A DNA stretch of 64,000 nucleotides, taken from Desulforamulus putei DSM 12395 (GTDB lineage: Bacteria > Bacillota > Desulfotomaculia > Desulfotomaculales > Desulfotomaculaceae). Positions 29,141 through 40,891 of the stretch are shown piece after piece (within the stretch, counting starts at the first letter, position 1; the number at the start of each line of letters is the position of its first letter). The notes under the pieces are model-generated. The model made no database searches and was not told the DNA's origin. It worked only from the letters and a program-made list of their open reading frames with translations. Both the position numbers and the translations under genes were made by a program. The stretch is taken from NCBI RefSeq assembly GCF_900129195.1, contig NZ_FQUY01000004.1, forward strand, positions 1 through 64,000. The letters are read 5' to 3'.

Positions 29141-29218
29141 AATTCAAGTTTGGGGACGGTTCTTGACTTGAATTCGCTGAAGCGAATTCAAGTCAAGAAC
29201 CGTCCCCAACTTGAATTT
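29141..29218. repeat. near-perfect palindrome after prfB (GGGGACGG family)
   Basis: Arms built on AATTCAAGT(T)TGGGGACGG and its complement meet at CGCT-GA-AGCG. One extra T in the left arm is the only clear mismatch. The right end overlaps the prfB stop codon at 29217-29219. It is the same element as at 13919-13994. Confidence 0.93.
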
Positions 29219-30327
29219 ATTGATGGGTACCGGCTTTTTGTTTGAGATAGGCGGCAATAAATTCATCGATGTGCCCGTCCATCACCGCGTGGACGTTGCC
29301 CACTTCCACCCCAGTGCGGTGGTCTTTGACCAGACTGTAGGGGTGAAAGACGTAGGAGCGGATCTGGTTGCCCCAGGCGATGTCCTTTTGTTCTCCCCGC
29401 AGGGCAGCCAATTCTTCTTCTTTCTTCCGCAGCTCCAGGTCGATGAGCTTGGCCTTTAATAATTTCATGGCCGCCTGGCGGTTGTAAGTCTGGGACCGCT
29501 CGTTCTGGCAGGCCACCACGATGCCGGTGGGCAGGTGGGTAATGCGCACCGCCGAGTCGGTTTTGTTGACGTGCTGGCCCCCGGCGCCGCCGGAACGGTA
29601 GGTGTCAATCTTCAAGTCTTCCGGGCGGATATGGACTTCCACTTCGTCCTCCACCACCGGCAGCACATCCACCGAGGCAAAGGAGGTGTGGCGGCGGCCG
29701 GCGGCGTCAAAGGGAGAAATGCGCACCAGCCGGTGCACACCCTTCTCGCATTTCAGGTAGCCGTAGGCGTTGGGACCGGAAACTTGAATGGTAACGCTTT
29801 TAATGCCCGCCTCGTCACCCGGCAGCAGGTCCAAAATCTCCACCTTGTAATGGTGGTTTTCACAGTACCGGGTGTACATGCGCAGCAGCATCTGGGCCCA
29901 GTCTTGGGACTCGGTGCCCCCGGCCCCCGGGTGCAGGGACAGGATGGCATTTCCCCGGTCGTAGGGGCCGGACAGCAGTACCTCCAGTTCGGTATCCGAC
30001 ACCCGCCTAGCTAGGGCGGCCAGTTCCGCGGTTAATTCCTCTTCCAGCAGGGGGTCCTGTTCTTCCAGGCACAGCTCCAGCATCACTTCCAGGTCCTGCA
30101 GGGAGGACTCCAGGGCGGTAAAGTTTTCCACCCTGTCCTTGAGGCCGGCCAGTCTCTGGTTGACCTGCTGGCTGTGCTCCACATCATCCCAGAATCCTTC
30201 CCGCATCATTTCCTGCTCCAGTTTGGCTATTTCTTCCTGTTGTTTGTCAATGTCAAAGAGAAACCCTCAAATCTTTGATACGCTTCCCCAGTTGCTCCAG
30301 GTCGCGCCTTACTTCAGCATCCAGCAC
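29217..30327 (-). CDS. prfB: peptide chain release factor 2, with programmed +1 frameshift
   Basis: RF2 is encoded in two frames. A GTG at 30327 opens a 24-codon frame ([20 protein letters not shown]...) that ends in CTT TGA at 30253-30255; after a +1 slip the second frame continues [14 protein letters not shown] to the stop at 29217, giving about 369 residues, the usual RF2 length. The GGQ loop ([18 protein letters not shown]) catalyses peptide release at UGA and UAA. The in-frame UGA makes RF2 limit its own synthesis. The gene lies just downstream of secA, as in Bacillus. Confidence 0.96.
30253..30267 (-). promoter_or_regulatory. prfB programmed +1 frameshift site
   Basis: The minus strand reads AGGGTTTCTCTTTGA followed by C. 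The slippery CTT-TGA-C and an SD-like AGGG starting 12 bases before the TGA match the known bacterial arrangement. Confidence 0.95.
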
Positions 30328-30347
30328 AGATACTCATCCTTTCACCT

Positions 30348-30367
30348 AGGGGGTCTGACCCCTTTTT
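30348..30367. repeat. REP-like palindrome GGGGTCTGACCCC, single copy
   Basis: A 13-base palindrome with a T-rich flank in the secA-prfB gap. It is the same element as the two copies that flank the transposase gene at 52240-52815. Confidence 0.8.
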
Positions 30368-30395
30368 CCTGTATTTACCATGATGTGTTGTTCGG

Positions 30396-33011
<2,616 letters not shown>

Positions 33012-33024
33012 TGGTTTACCACCT

Positions 33025-33067
33025 TTCATGTGAGAAGTGAGAGGTGAGAAGTTAGATGTGAGAATCT
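33025..33067. repeat. intergenic repeat, GAGAGGTGAGAAG family, second copy
   Basis: TGAGAAGTGAGAGGTGAGAAG lies directly upstream of the secA ribosome site and repeats the purine-rich words of 21871-21925, here without the hairpin tail. Confidence 0.65.
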
Positions 33068-33324
33068 TCTACCTGCTGCACTTCACTTTGGAGAGAATAA
33101 TTCAATCGGTAAACAGTTTAACATTTTAAGATTAAAATTGAATTAAAAGAACCACTCAGGTTCCTCCATGGTTAATTATTCCAAAATATTCTATCACCCT
33201 GTACCGGCTAAAGCAAGAAAACAGATTTAAAATACTTCTCCCCCGCCAATTAATATTCCTGCCCCCGGGCGGGTAAATCAAACTGGTAAATATATGATCG
33301 AGCAGAGTAACACCGTATATTCAT
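33068..33324. other. gene-free AT-rich stretch upstream of secA
   Basis: No reading frame with a ribosome site is seen on either strand. The secA promoter is probably here, but no clean -35/-10 pair was found. The sequence marks the border between the GC-rich backbone and the AT-richer island. Confidence 0.45.
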
Positions 33325-33361
33325 AAAAAAAGAAAGCTGGGAATAATATCCGCAGCTTCCA
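33325..33361 (-). terminator. rho-independent terminator after the secondary alcohol dehydrogenase
   Basis: On the minus strand GGAAGCTG and CAGCTTTC pair with one mismatch around a 13-base loop, followed by TTTTTTT. Confidence 0.8.
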
Positions 33362-33405
33362 ATACACAAATTCTGTAAACTTCCGGGGTGACCCTGAGGT
33401 TTGGA

Positions 33406-34464
33406 TTAATTAACTAATACCACAGGTTTAATTAGATCTTTTGGCTTATCCTTCATTAGTAATAATGCTTTTTCACAGTTTTCAATACCATTGAACACGT
33501 GAGTTACTAATTTGCCGGGATCAAGACGGTTATATTTTACAAGATCAATTAACATCTCCATTCTACGGCGGCCACCGGGACATAATCCGCCTTTAATGGT
33601 TTTATGAGCCATACCGCTGCCCCACTCAAGCCGTGGAATCGGTAAAATTTCTCCTTCACCATGATAGTTAATATTAGAGATTGTGCCACCTGGTTTAGTC
33701 ATTTTTATAGCTTGAGCTACAACTTCGGGTTTTCCACCGGCAATGATTGTTGCATCTGCGCCCTTACCATTTGTAAGTTTCAATACCTGCTCAACAATAT
33801 CACCATTTCTGTAGTTAACAATATCTGTTGCTCCATAGAATTTTGCGGCCTCTATACAAACCGGCCTGCTCCCTACAGCGATAAGTCTACCTGCGCCACA
33901 TAATTTTGCACCGGCCACACCCATTAAGCCTACCGGGCCAATACCAATAACTACCACCGTAGCACCTAGCTGAATATCTGCATTCTCAGCACCGTGCAAA
34001 CCAGTAGTTACCATATCAGGAATCATTACTGCTGCCTCAAGGGGCATTCCATCCGGCAAATGGGCCAGATTCATATCAGCATCGTTCACATGGAAGTATT
34101 CACCCATTGAACCATCTTTGATGTTGGAAAACTTCCAACCAGCCAACATCCCGCCTGAATGCTGGTGAAATCCTGCTGCAGCCTCCAAAGTGCGCCAATC
34201 CGGGGTGATAGCAGGCACTACTACACGGTCGCCAGGTTTAAAATCTTTAACTTCACTACCTACCTCAACCACTTCACCGATAGCTTCATGACCCAGGATC
34301 ATATTATGTCTTTCACCAATGGCACCTTCAAAAACAGTGTGGATGTCGGACGTACACGGAGCTATTGCTAAAGGACGACAAATTGCATCATAGGGGCCAG
34401 CAACCGGCCTATCCTTTTCTATCCAACCTACTTCACCGATACGAAGCATTGCAAAACCTTTCAT
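33406..34464 (-). CDS. adh: NADP-dependent secondary alcohol dehydrogenase (zinc, medium-chain)
   Basis: The 352-residue protein closely resembles the Thermoanaerobacter brockii and Clostridium beijerinckii secondary alcohol dehydrogenases in length and sequence as I recall them. Catalytic zinc ligands Cys37 (APCTSD), His59 (LGHEA) and Asp150 (MIPDM) are present, with no structural zinc loop. The cofactor loop VGSRPVCIEAAKFYG fits NADP(H) rather than NAD. It interconverts 2-propanol, ethanol and similar alcohols with ketones or aldehydes. GGGGGTG precedes the ATG. It is last in the island operon and has a 160-base leader with a palindrome, so it may also be transcribed alone. Confidence 0.94.
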   Translation of the reverse strand: MKGFAMLRIGEVGWIEKDRPVAGPYDAICRPLAIAPCTSDIHTVFEGAIGERHNMILGHEAIGEVVEVGSEVKDFKPGDRVVVPAITPDWRTLEAAAGFHQHSGGMLAGWKFSNIKDGSMGEYFHVNDADMNLAHLPDGMPLEAAVMIPDMVTTGLHGAENADIQLGATVVVIGIGPVGLMGVAGAKLCGAGRLIAVGSRPVCIEAAKFYGATDIVNYRNGDIVEQVLKLTNGKGADATIIAGGKPEVVAQAIKMTKPGGTISNINYHGEGEILPIPRLEWGSGMAHKTIKGGLCPGGRRRMEMLIDLVKYNRLDPGKLVTHVFNGIENCEKALLLMKDKPKDLIKPVVLVN

Positions 34465-34570
34465 TAATTAGCACCCCCATAAATTTAAATAATTTATTAA
34501 AGCGACAAGACAACCGCTTATATTTGTATAACACCCCCTTTTTTCCCGTTACTGCAACCAGATGCTGCCA

Positions 34571-34588
34571 AATAGCAGTTTTGCTATT
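34571..34588. promoter_or_regulatory. inverted repeat upstream of the secondary alcohol dehydrogenase, possible operator
   Basis: AATAGCAGTTTTGCTATT is an inverted repeat about 110 bases before the start. It shares the ten bases AGTTTTGCTA with the middle of the operator array at 40892-40928, so the same regulator may bind. It could also be a simple hairpin. Confidence 0.4.
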
Positions 34589-34624
34589 TTGAATATTATG
34601 TCTTTTATTTTTTGGCCAAGGGTG

Positions 34625-37600
34625 TTATCTTTTGAGAAATTGGTTTAACACTTCTTTGTATATTTCTTCTTGATTAGAGTAGTTTACTTGCTTACTAAAA
34701 GCTTGCGCTAACTCAATTAAAATCTCCCAATTTTCCTTACCGGCTAACGGGTGTAAACCTGCATGCAAGCGCTGCACTTTGCCTTCAACATTAGTAACAC
34801 TTCCATTGGTTTCAGCATACATAGCTCCGGGCAATATCACATCAGCATTAATAACCTTTGGTAAGTAAGGGCTAATAACAACTGTTTTGACTCCATGCTT
34901 AAACAGTTGGCTATCTAACTCGGCACTATCACCTACAACCAGCAACCCTTTTATAGATCCATCATTTATTTCATTTAAAAGTACCTGGTAATCACTTGCA
35001 TCATTTTTTATTCCTAATTTAAATTGATATTGTATATTACCATAGGGGTAAAGAGTAATGATACCCTTACCAGTTACCCCAAGGTTGCCGGTAATGAATG
35101 CAAATTTGCTTAATAAGTCTAATTCCTTATGGGAAAGATTTTCACCGTCCACAACTATGACCGGGTTACTGGCTCTAATATATAAGTTTATAAACTCCAT
35201 AATCTTTTGTGATTTTAGCAGAAATGATTCTGCGATACTGTAGAAATCCTCTTTAAATTGATTCTCTAATCCGCAAATATAGACTAAGTTTTCATTGGCA
35301 ACCTTACCATCGACTAAATCATACTGCAGTATATAGCGAACAAAGGATTCAAACAGCCTTTCTGTACTGCTCTTAGTAATCTTTAACGTGTATGCAGCCA
35401 GGGGATCCAGATTGCTGACATTTGAGCCTATGATTAACAGCTTACTGCCGTTTTCCACAGCTTTTCTAATTTTATAAGCTATAATTGGGTAGCGGAGAGG
35501 AACTTCTCCCCCAACTACCATAATCAAATCACTTGAAGCCAACTCATTTAATGATGGCTTTAACCCCTCTCTATAAATCTCCGCTGCTACTCTTCCTGTG
35601 GACACTGGAACAGTACTGTAAATTTTATTTGTTCCTAAATACATACGGCCAATTTTATATGCCAGGTAATTTTCTTCGTTGGATAACCTGGGGGAAACTG
35701 CTACTGCAATACTATCCAAACCTTCAAAATCTCTTACCTGCCCTAAAATATCTGAAGCTGCACCAATGGCTTCCTGCCAAGAAACCGGCTCAAGATTACC
35801 GTTCTTATTTACCAGGGGAGACCGTAATCTTTCCGGCCTGTGTACATCCTTACCCGCAAACATTCCTTTACCGCAAAGAATACCATCATTAACGGTATCT
35901 CCCGACACAGGTGAAGATATATTAACTATTTGATCACCCGCTTTAAGAAATTCCAATTTACAGCCTATATTACAGAAGGTGCATACTGATTCAACTTTCG
36001 TTGTCTTCCACGGGCCTGGTTTGGGCAAATTCACTTTGAATGTCAAGGCCCCCGTAGGACAGACCGCAACGCACTGGCCACAGGAGTTACACGTAGTTTC
36101 TGTTAAAGGTTTCTTTAATGATGGGAGAACCACTGTATCTGATCCACGGTTTACGAAACCTAAGGCACCGACACCCACAACTTCATGGCAGAATCTTACG
36201 CAATTCCCACAGAGGATGCATTTGTTCGGATCTCGAATAATCTCCGGGTGATCACTGAATACAGGATAGTTCCTTTCCCCAAAGCCCAACCTATTGACCT
36301 GGACTTTCAGTTCAGTAGCATACTCTCTCAATTTACAGTCAAAGACATCCAGACAGCCGCAGGATAGGCACCGTTCAGCTTCTTTCTTGGCCATTTCAGG
36401 GGTAAAGCCAAGCTCAAACTCATCAAAATTAACTTTTCTTACATCCGGCTCAATGGTGGGCATCGCTGTTCTGGGAATTCTTTCCCGATCGGCATATTCC
36501 GCCGGATCTATTTCATCCAGAGTCCCCCGGGTACAATTAAAGGGGTGCTCAACAGCCTTAACTACTTGACCTTTAAGAAATTGGTCGATGGAATTAGCCG
36601 CTTTACGGCCTGCAGCCAGTGCCTGGACAACTGTAGCAGGACCGGAAACACAGTCACCGGCAGCAAATAACCAGGCAATATTAGTCTGCATAGTTGACGT
36701 ATTAACATCAATATTACCCCGCCGGTTTAATACTATTTCCTCACTTCCCAGCAGGCTGTTCTTATCCAGCTTCTGCCCGATGGCAATAATAACCATATCT
36801 GTTGGTATTTCAAATTCGGATCCCTCAACGGGAACGGGACGACGCCTGCCTGAGGCATCAGGTTCACCAAGCTGCATTTTAATACATTTAAGTGATGTAA
36901 CGCTGCCCTGTTCTCCAACAAACCCAACCGGTGCAGTTAACATTTGAAACTTGATGCCTTCCTCCAAAGCCTGGGCGATTTCATGGTGATTAGCGGGCAT
37001 CTGTTCTTGTGTGCGACGATAAACTACAGTCACCTCTTTGGCGCCCAGTCTTATGGATGTCCTGGCAGCATCCATAGCAACATTGCCACCACCAATGACA
37101 ACAACCTTATTTCCTACCTTGATCGGCTGCCTTGAGGCAACCTCCCGCAGGAATTGGATACCCGAATATACTCCTTTCAGGTCTTCTCCCGGCAATTGCA
37201 GGCTCTGGTTAGCCCAGGAACCAATCCCAATGAAAACGGCATCAAACCCCATCTGTTTTAATCCCTGTAAAGAGAAATCCCGACCTAATGCTTTATTCAA
37301 GAAAACGTTCCGGCAAAGACCGGTGATAACCTCAATTTCCCGGTCCAATATGGTCTTTGGTAAACGATACTCCGGTATACCATATCGCATCATCCCGCCT
37401 AATTGGGGAGCAGCCTCAAAAATACTCACCCGGTGACCTGCTAATGCTAAATAATAAGCCGCAGCTAACCCGGCAGGACCCCCACCAATGACGGCTACCT
37501 GCTTACCGGTATCTTTTTTGACCGGAGGAACATAAGGTCTTCCATCAACGTTACCAAAATCACCGGCAAATCTTTTTAAAGCACAAATAGAGACAGGGCC

Positions 37601-38083
37601 ATCAACTAAATTACGGCGGCACTCTTTCTCACAAAAACTGGGACAAACCCGCCCAACCGAGGACGGCAGAGGTATTTTCTCTCTAATTAATTTGGCCGCT
37701 TCTTGTATTTGACCGTTAGCAATATGAGCTACAAATCCTTGTATGTCCACCTCCGCCGGACAAGCCAACTGGCAGGGACCAACACAATCACCGTTATGTT
37801 CTGCCAGTAATAGCTCCAAGCCCAAGCGGCGAACACCTATAACCTTATCTGTATTGGTTCTAACTACCATCCCTTCACTGACCTTAGCCCCGCAGGCTTG
37901 AACCAGTCCCCGGGCACCCTCGATTTCTACCAGACATTGCCGGCAAGCGCCAAAGGGCTTTAACCGGGGATCATGGCAAAAGGAGGGGATATTAAAACCG
38001 TTTTCCCTGGCTACTTCGAGAAGGATGCTGTCCTTTTCCGCCAATATTTCTTTTCCGTCTATGGTGATTTTTACTTTAGACAC
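34625..38083 (-). CDS. stnA: large subunit of a Stn-type transhydrogenase: 2Fe-2S + GltD/NfnB-like + ferredoxin + MopB-like fusion
   Basis: A 1152-residue multidomain redox protein. Residues 1-80 are a NuoG-type [2Fe-2S] domain (Cys36, 47, 50, 64); 96-110 a His/Cys cluster site (HNGDCVGPCQLACP); 190-540 a GltD/NfnB-like flavoprotein with FAD (AVIGGGPAGLAAAYYL) and NAD(P) (VVIGGGNVAMDAARTSIRLG) motifs; about 571 CLSCGC; 623-675 two [4Fe-4S] motifs (CILCGNCVRFC, CNSCGQCVAVC); about 701-1150 a NuoG/formate-dehydrogenase-like domain with CTFCNIGC. No H-cluster is present, and no Cys or Sec is seen where a molybdenum ligand would lie, so this last part is probably structural. The likely role is the NADP-side subunit of an electron-bifurcating transhydrogenase. 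GTG start, three bases after the NuoF-like gene. Confidence 0.82.
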   Translation of the reverse strand: MSKVKITIDGKEILAEKDSILLEVARENGFNIPSFCHDPRLKPFGACRQCLVEIEGARGLVQACGAKVSEGMVVRTNTDKVIGVRRLGLELLLAEHNGDCVGPCQLACPAEVDIQGFVAHIANGQIQEAAKLIREKIPLPSSVGRVCPSFCEKECRRNLVDGPVSICALKRFAGDFGNVDGRPYVPPVKKDTGKQVAVIGGGPAGLAAAYYLALAGHRVSIFEAAPQLGGMMRYGIPEYRLPKTILDREIEVITGLCRNVFLNKALGRDFSLQGLKQMGFDAVFIGIGSWANQSLQLPGEDLKGVYSGIQFLREVASRQPIKVGNKVVVIGGGNVAMDAARTSIRLGAKEVTVVYRRTQEQMPANHHEIAQALEEGIKFQMLTAPVGFVGEQGSVTSLKCIKMQLGEPDASGRRRPVPVEGSEFEIPTDMVIIAIGQKLDKNSLLGSEEIVLNRRGNIDVNTSTMQTNIAWLFAAGDCVSGPATVVQALAAGRKAANSIDQFLKGQVVKAVEHPFNCTRGTLDEIDPAEYADRERIPRTAMPTIEPDVRKVNFDEFELGFTPEMAKKEAERCLSCGCLDVFDCKLREYATELKVQVNRLGFGERNYPVFSDHPEIIRDPNKCILCGNCVRFCHEVVGVGALGFVNRGSDTVVLPSLKKPLTETTCNSCGQCVAVCPTGALTFKVNLPKPGPWKTTKVESVCTFCNIGCKLEFLKAGDQIVNISSPVSGDTVNDGILCGKGMFAGKDVHRPERLRSPLVNKNGNLEPVSWQEAIGAASDILGQVRDFEGLDSIAVAVSPRLSNEENYLAYKIGRMYLGTNKIYSTVPVSTGRVAAEIYREGLKPSLNELASSDLIMVVGGEVPLRYPIIAYKIRKAVENGSKLLIIGSNVSNLDPLAAYTLKITKSSTERLFESFVRYILQYDLVDGKVANENLVYICGLENQFKEDFYSIAESFLLKSQKIMEFINLYIRASNPVIVVDGENLSHKELDLLSKFAFITGNLGVTGKGIITLYPYGNIQYQFKLGIKNDASDYQVLLNEINDGSIKGLLVVGDSAELDSQLFKHGVKTVVISPYLPKVINADVILPGAMYAETNGSVTNVEGKVQRLHAGLHPLAGKENWEILIELAQAFSKQVNYSNQEEIYKEVLNQFLKR

Positions 38084-38086
38084 CTT

Positions 38087-39916
38087 TTACTTCCCCCTCT
38101 CCTTTCCCGTTGTCACGGTAATAGCATTGAACTTGCACACACTAATACATAAGCCACAGCGGGCACACATCTCCTGGTTAATGGTAAACGGCATTTTCTT
38201 TTCACCGGTTATCGCTCCGGTAGGACATTCCCTGCTGCACCGGCCGCATCCCTTACAAGCATCAGCTAACACCTGGTAACTAATCAGGGCTTTACACTTT
38301 TTAGCCGGGCACGCTTTATCGAAGATATGGGCTTCATATTCGTGTCTGAAGTATTTGATGGTAGTTAAAACCGGGTTGGGTACCGTTTGACCAAGTCCGC
38401 AGAGAGCTCCGGCACTAATTTTTTGCCCTAATTCTTCTAACAGCTCAATATCTCCGTCCCGGCCCTCACCGTTGGTAATGCGTTCCAGTACCTTCAGCAT
38501 CTGTTTGGTACCAACCCGGCAAAATGTACACTTACCGCAGGATTCGGACTTGGTGAATTTCAAGAAAAATTTGGCCACGTCAACCATACAAGTTGAATCA
38601 TCCATAATTAACATGCCGCCGGAACCCATGATGGCCCCAATCTTTTTCAGAGAATCATAATCCACCTGTGTATCTGCCAGACTGGCCGGTATGCAGCCGC
38701 CGGAAGGACCGCCCGTTTGCACAGCCTTAAGTTTTCTGCCGGAAGATAAACCACCGCCCACATCGTATACAATTTCATTAATGGTAATTCCCATCGGTAC
38801 TTCAACCAGGCCGCCCCGGGCTATACTGCCGGCCAGGGCAAATACCTTGGTTCCTTTACTGTTTTCCGTGCCGAAACGGCTAAAGGAGTCGCCGCCGTTT
38901 AAAATGATCCAGGGTACGTTAGCAAAGGTCTCAACGTTATTTATGGATGTCGGTTTACCCCAAACTCCTGATTGAGCGGGAAATGGCGGTCGTATCCGGG
39001 GCATGCCTCTTTTCCCTTCCACCGAGGCAATCAGGGCAGTCTCTTCGCCGCAGACAAAAGCACCGGCACCTTCTCTGATCATGATATTAAAGCTGAAGTT
39101 GCTGTCCAGGATATGGCTCCCCAGGTACCCCTTTTCTAAGGCCTGGGCAATGGCTATTTTCAGACGTTTAATGGCCAGTGGATACTCGGCCCGGATGTAA
39201 ATGTATCCATTTTCCGCTCCCATCGCATACCCGGCTATCAGCATTCCTTCCAGCACGCTGTGAGGGTTGCTTTCAAGTACACTGCGATCCATGAAAGCAC
39301 CGGGGTCACCTTCGTCTGCATTACAAATCACATATTTCTCGCGGCCCGGGGATTTTCTGGCAAAAGACCATTTTGTTCCGGTTGGAAAACCTGCGCCGCC
39401 TCTTCCCCGCAAGCCTGAACGGCTGATTTCTTCAATAACTTGTTCCGGTGTCATAGACTTTAGCGCCTTCTCGATGGCCTTGTAACCACCTACAGACAGA
39501 TAGCTGTCAATATCTTCCGGGTTGACTACACCGCAGTGTTTGAGGATAATTCTCTGCTGTTTATCTATAAAATCAGCATCCGGGGTTTTTATTCTATCGC
39601 TATATACAACCCAATCCATAATGGGTGTGCCACCCTGTATGTGTTCCTGCACTATTCGGGCCACCTGTTCTGGCTGTACTTTACCGTAGATATACCTGCC
39701 CCCGTTCAGAGAACGAACTTCAACCAGTGGCTCGTTGTAACACATACCCATGCAGCCGCTAAAAGTTAATTCTACCGCCAGGCCCTCCAAAGCAGTCTTA
39801 AATGTGTCATAAACCTTTTGGGCCCCGGCGGCAATACCGCAGCTGGCAAGGCCAACATTCACCACCGTGGTTACGCCTGACTTATCCGCTGAAGTTGAGT
39901 TAGCATGTTCATTCAC
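38087..39916 (-). CDS. stnB: NuoF-like NADH/FMN subunit of the Stn-type complex
   Basis: The 609-residue protein has an N-terminal thioredoxin-like [2Fe-2S] domain (LASCGIAAGAQ, SGCMGMCYNEP), the NuoF core with NADH/FMN motif GRGGAGFPTGTKW near residue 170, its [4Fe-4S] site ESCGKCTFCRVGT near 460, and a C-terminal ferredoxin domain with CKGCGRCSREC and CARCGLCISVC. This is the layout of HydB/HndC in bifurcating hydrogenases. With no hydrogenase subunit here, it more likely oxidises or reduces NAD(H) in a transhydrogenase. The ATG overlaps the end of the NuoE-like gene by 8 bases. Confidence 0.9.
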   Translation of the reverse strand: MNEHANSTSADKSGVTTVVNVGLASCGIAAGAQKVYDTFKTALEGLAVELTFSGCMGMCYNEPLVEVRSLNGGRYIYGKVQPEQVARIVQEHIQGGTPIMDWVVYSDRIKTPDADFIDKQQRIILKHCGVVNPEDIDSYLSVGGYKAIEKALKSMTPEQVIEEISRSGLRGRGGAGFPTGTKWSFARKSPGREKYVICNADEGDPGAFMDRSVLESNPHSVLEGMLIAGYAMGAENGYIYIRAEYPLAIKRLKIAIAQALEKGYLGSHILDSNFSFNIMIREGAGAFVCGEETALIASVEGKRGMPRIRPPFPAQSGVWGKPTSINNVETFANVPWIILNGGDSFSRFGTENSKGTKVFALAGSIARGGLVEVPMGITINEIVYDVGGGLSSGRKLKAVQTGGPSGGCIPASLADTQVDYDSLKKIGAIMGSGGMLIMDDSTCMVDVAKFFLKFTKSESCGKCTFCRVGTKQMLKVLERITNGEGRDGDIELLEELGQKISAGALCGLGQTVPNPVLTTIKYFRHEYEAHIFDKACPAKKCKALISYQVLADACKGCGRCSRECPTGAITGEKKMPFTINQEMCARCGLCISVCKFNAITVTTGKERGK

Positions 39917-40439
39917 TTAACTCACACCCTTCCGAATTAACAAACCCTTTGTCCGCAACCTTTTGATGAAGCATTTTTTTCACTTTATCAGGGGTCATCC
40001 GGGCAAAAGTCTCATTATTTAAGGTCATAATCGGTCCATGACTGCAGCATCCAAGACAGGCCACATGTTCCAATGTAAACTTACCATCCGGACTGGTATG
40101 GCCCGGTTTGGCCTTTGTCACATGCTGTACAGCTTCTGAAATTCTTTCAGCACCGGCCAGGTGGCAGGCTGTACCATGACAAACTTGTATAAAATTCTCA
40201 CCCAGTGGTTCTAAACGAAATTGGGAATAAAAGGTGACTATGCTGAAAAGCTCACTGGTTGGTGTTCCAGTCAACTGGGAAATGCGTTCCAGCATTGATT
40301 GGCCTATATAACCATAGGTGGCCTGGACTTGCTGAAGGATCATAATGGCAGCGCCTTTATCGGAGTTGTATTTATTAACAATCTGATCTATCGCATCGAA
40401 ATTTTCCGCGCTAAGCTTTAAACTATCCGGATTGCTCAT
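39909..40439 (-). CDS. stnC: NuoE-like [2Fe-2S] subunit of the Stn-type complex
   Basis: The 176-residue thioredoxin-fold protein has the four NuoE cysteines in CHGTACH and CLGCCSHGP, binding one [2Fe-2S] cluster that passes electrons to the NuoF-like partner. Similar subunits are HydC and HndA. ATG at 40439 follows AGGGGTGAG. The frame is open further upstream, but that region overlaps the preceding gene. It is the second gene of the redox operon. Confidence 0.92.
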   Translation of the reverse strand: MSNPDSLKLSAENFDAIDQIVNKYNSDKGAAIMILQQVQATYGYIGQSMLERISQLTGTPTSELFSIVTFYSQFRLEPLGENFIQVCHGTACHLAGAERISEAVQHVTKAKPGHTSPDGKFTLEHVACLGCCSHGPIMTLNNETFARMTPDKVKKMLHQKVADKGFVNSEGCELSE

Positions 40440-40443
40440 TTTC

Positions 40444-40740
40444 TCACCCCTTCGTGCTGCATAGCGGCAAGAAGTTTTTTTTAGATGCGCTGTGCCGTTC
40501 AAAGAGGCTGACAATCTTAAGGGTTTCTAATTTTTTAACCCAGGGCAGCTTTTCAATTTTATTCGCCACTTCCTGAACCGTTACAGGTGCTTCAATCATT
40601 ATTACTATGTCACATCTCCCCACTACGGGGTCAACAAAATCAACTTCGATCATCTCTTCCAGCTCCCGGAGAATCTGAACAAACCCCTGCTGGTCTACAT
40701 CATCATGCACGGTTACCATTAAGTAAGCCCTCAGACCCAT
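40444..40740 (-). CDS. stand-alone Lrp/AsnC ligand-binding (RAM) domain protein
   Basis: The 98-residue protein starts MGLRAYLMVTVHDDVDQQG and shows the alpha-beta RAM fold pattern (RCDIVIMIEAPVTVQEVANK), with no helix-turn-helix. Such single-domain proteins form ring oligomers that bind amino acids or other small molecules. GGAGGGG precedes the ATG. As the first gene of the redox operon, only 4 bases before the NuoE-like gene, it may sense a metabolite or act on the complex; its real role is unknown. Confidence 0.8.
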   Translation of the reverse strand: MGLRAYLMVTVHDDVDQQGFVQILRELEEMIEVDFVDPVVGRCDIVIMIEAPVTVQEVANKIEKLPWVKKLETLKIVSLFERHSASKKNFLPLCSTKG

Positions 40741-40891
40741 GTGGTTAACCCCTCCCTTATGTTTGTTTTTACGGTGCCATTTACTTAATTTTCTGATTAT
40801 TAAAATAATTATTTCACAGTATCCAGATCCTGTCATCGTACGTTAGGGTGGTTCTTTGGCTTACGAAGAGACTGTTCTTTACCCGCGGAAC

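Noticed and set aside
34625-38083. Selenocysteine formate dehydrogenase
   Set aside because: No in-frame TGA occurs, and the region where Cys or Sec should bind molybdenum has neither.
34625-40439. Electron-bifurcating [FeFe] hydrogenase (HydABC/HndABCD)
   Set aside because: NuoE- and NuoF-like subunits fit, but the large subunit lacks the H-cluster motifs and instead has GltD-like and MopB-like domains.
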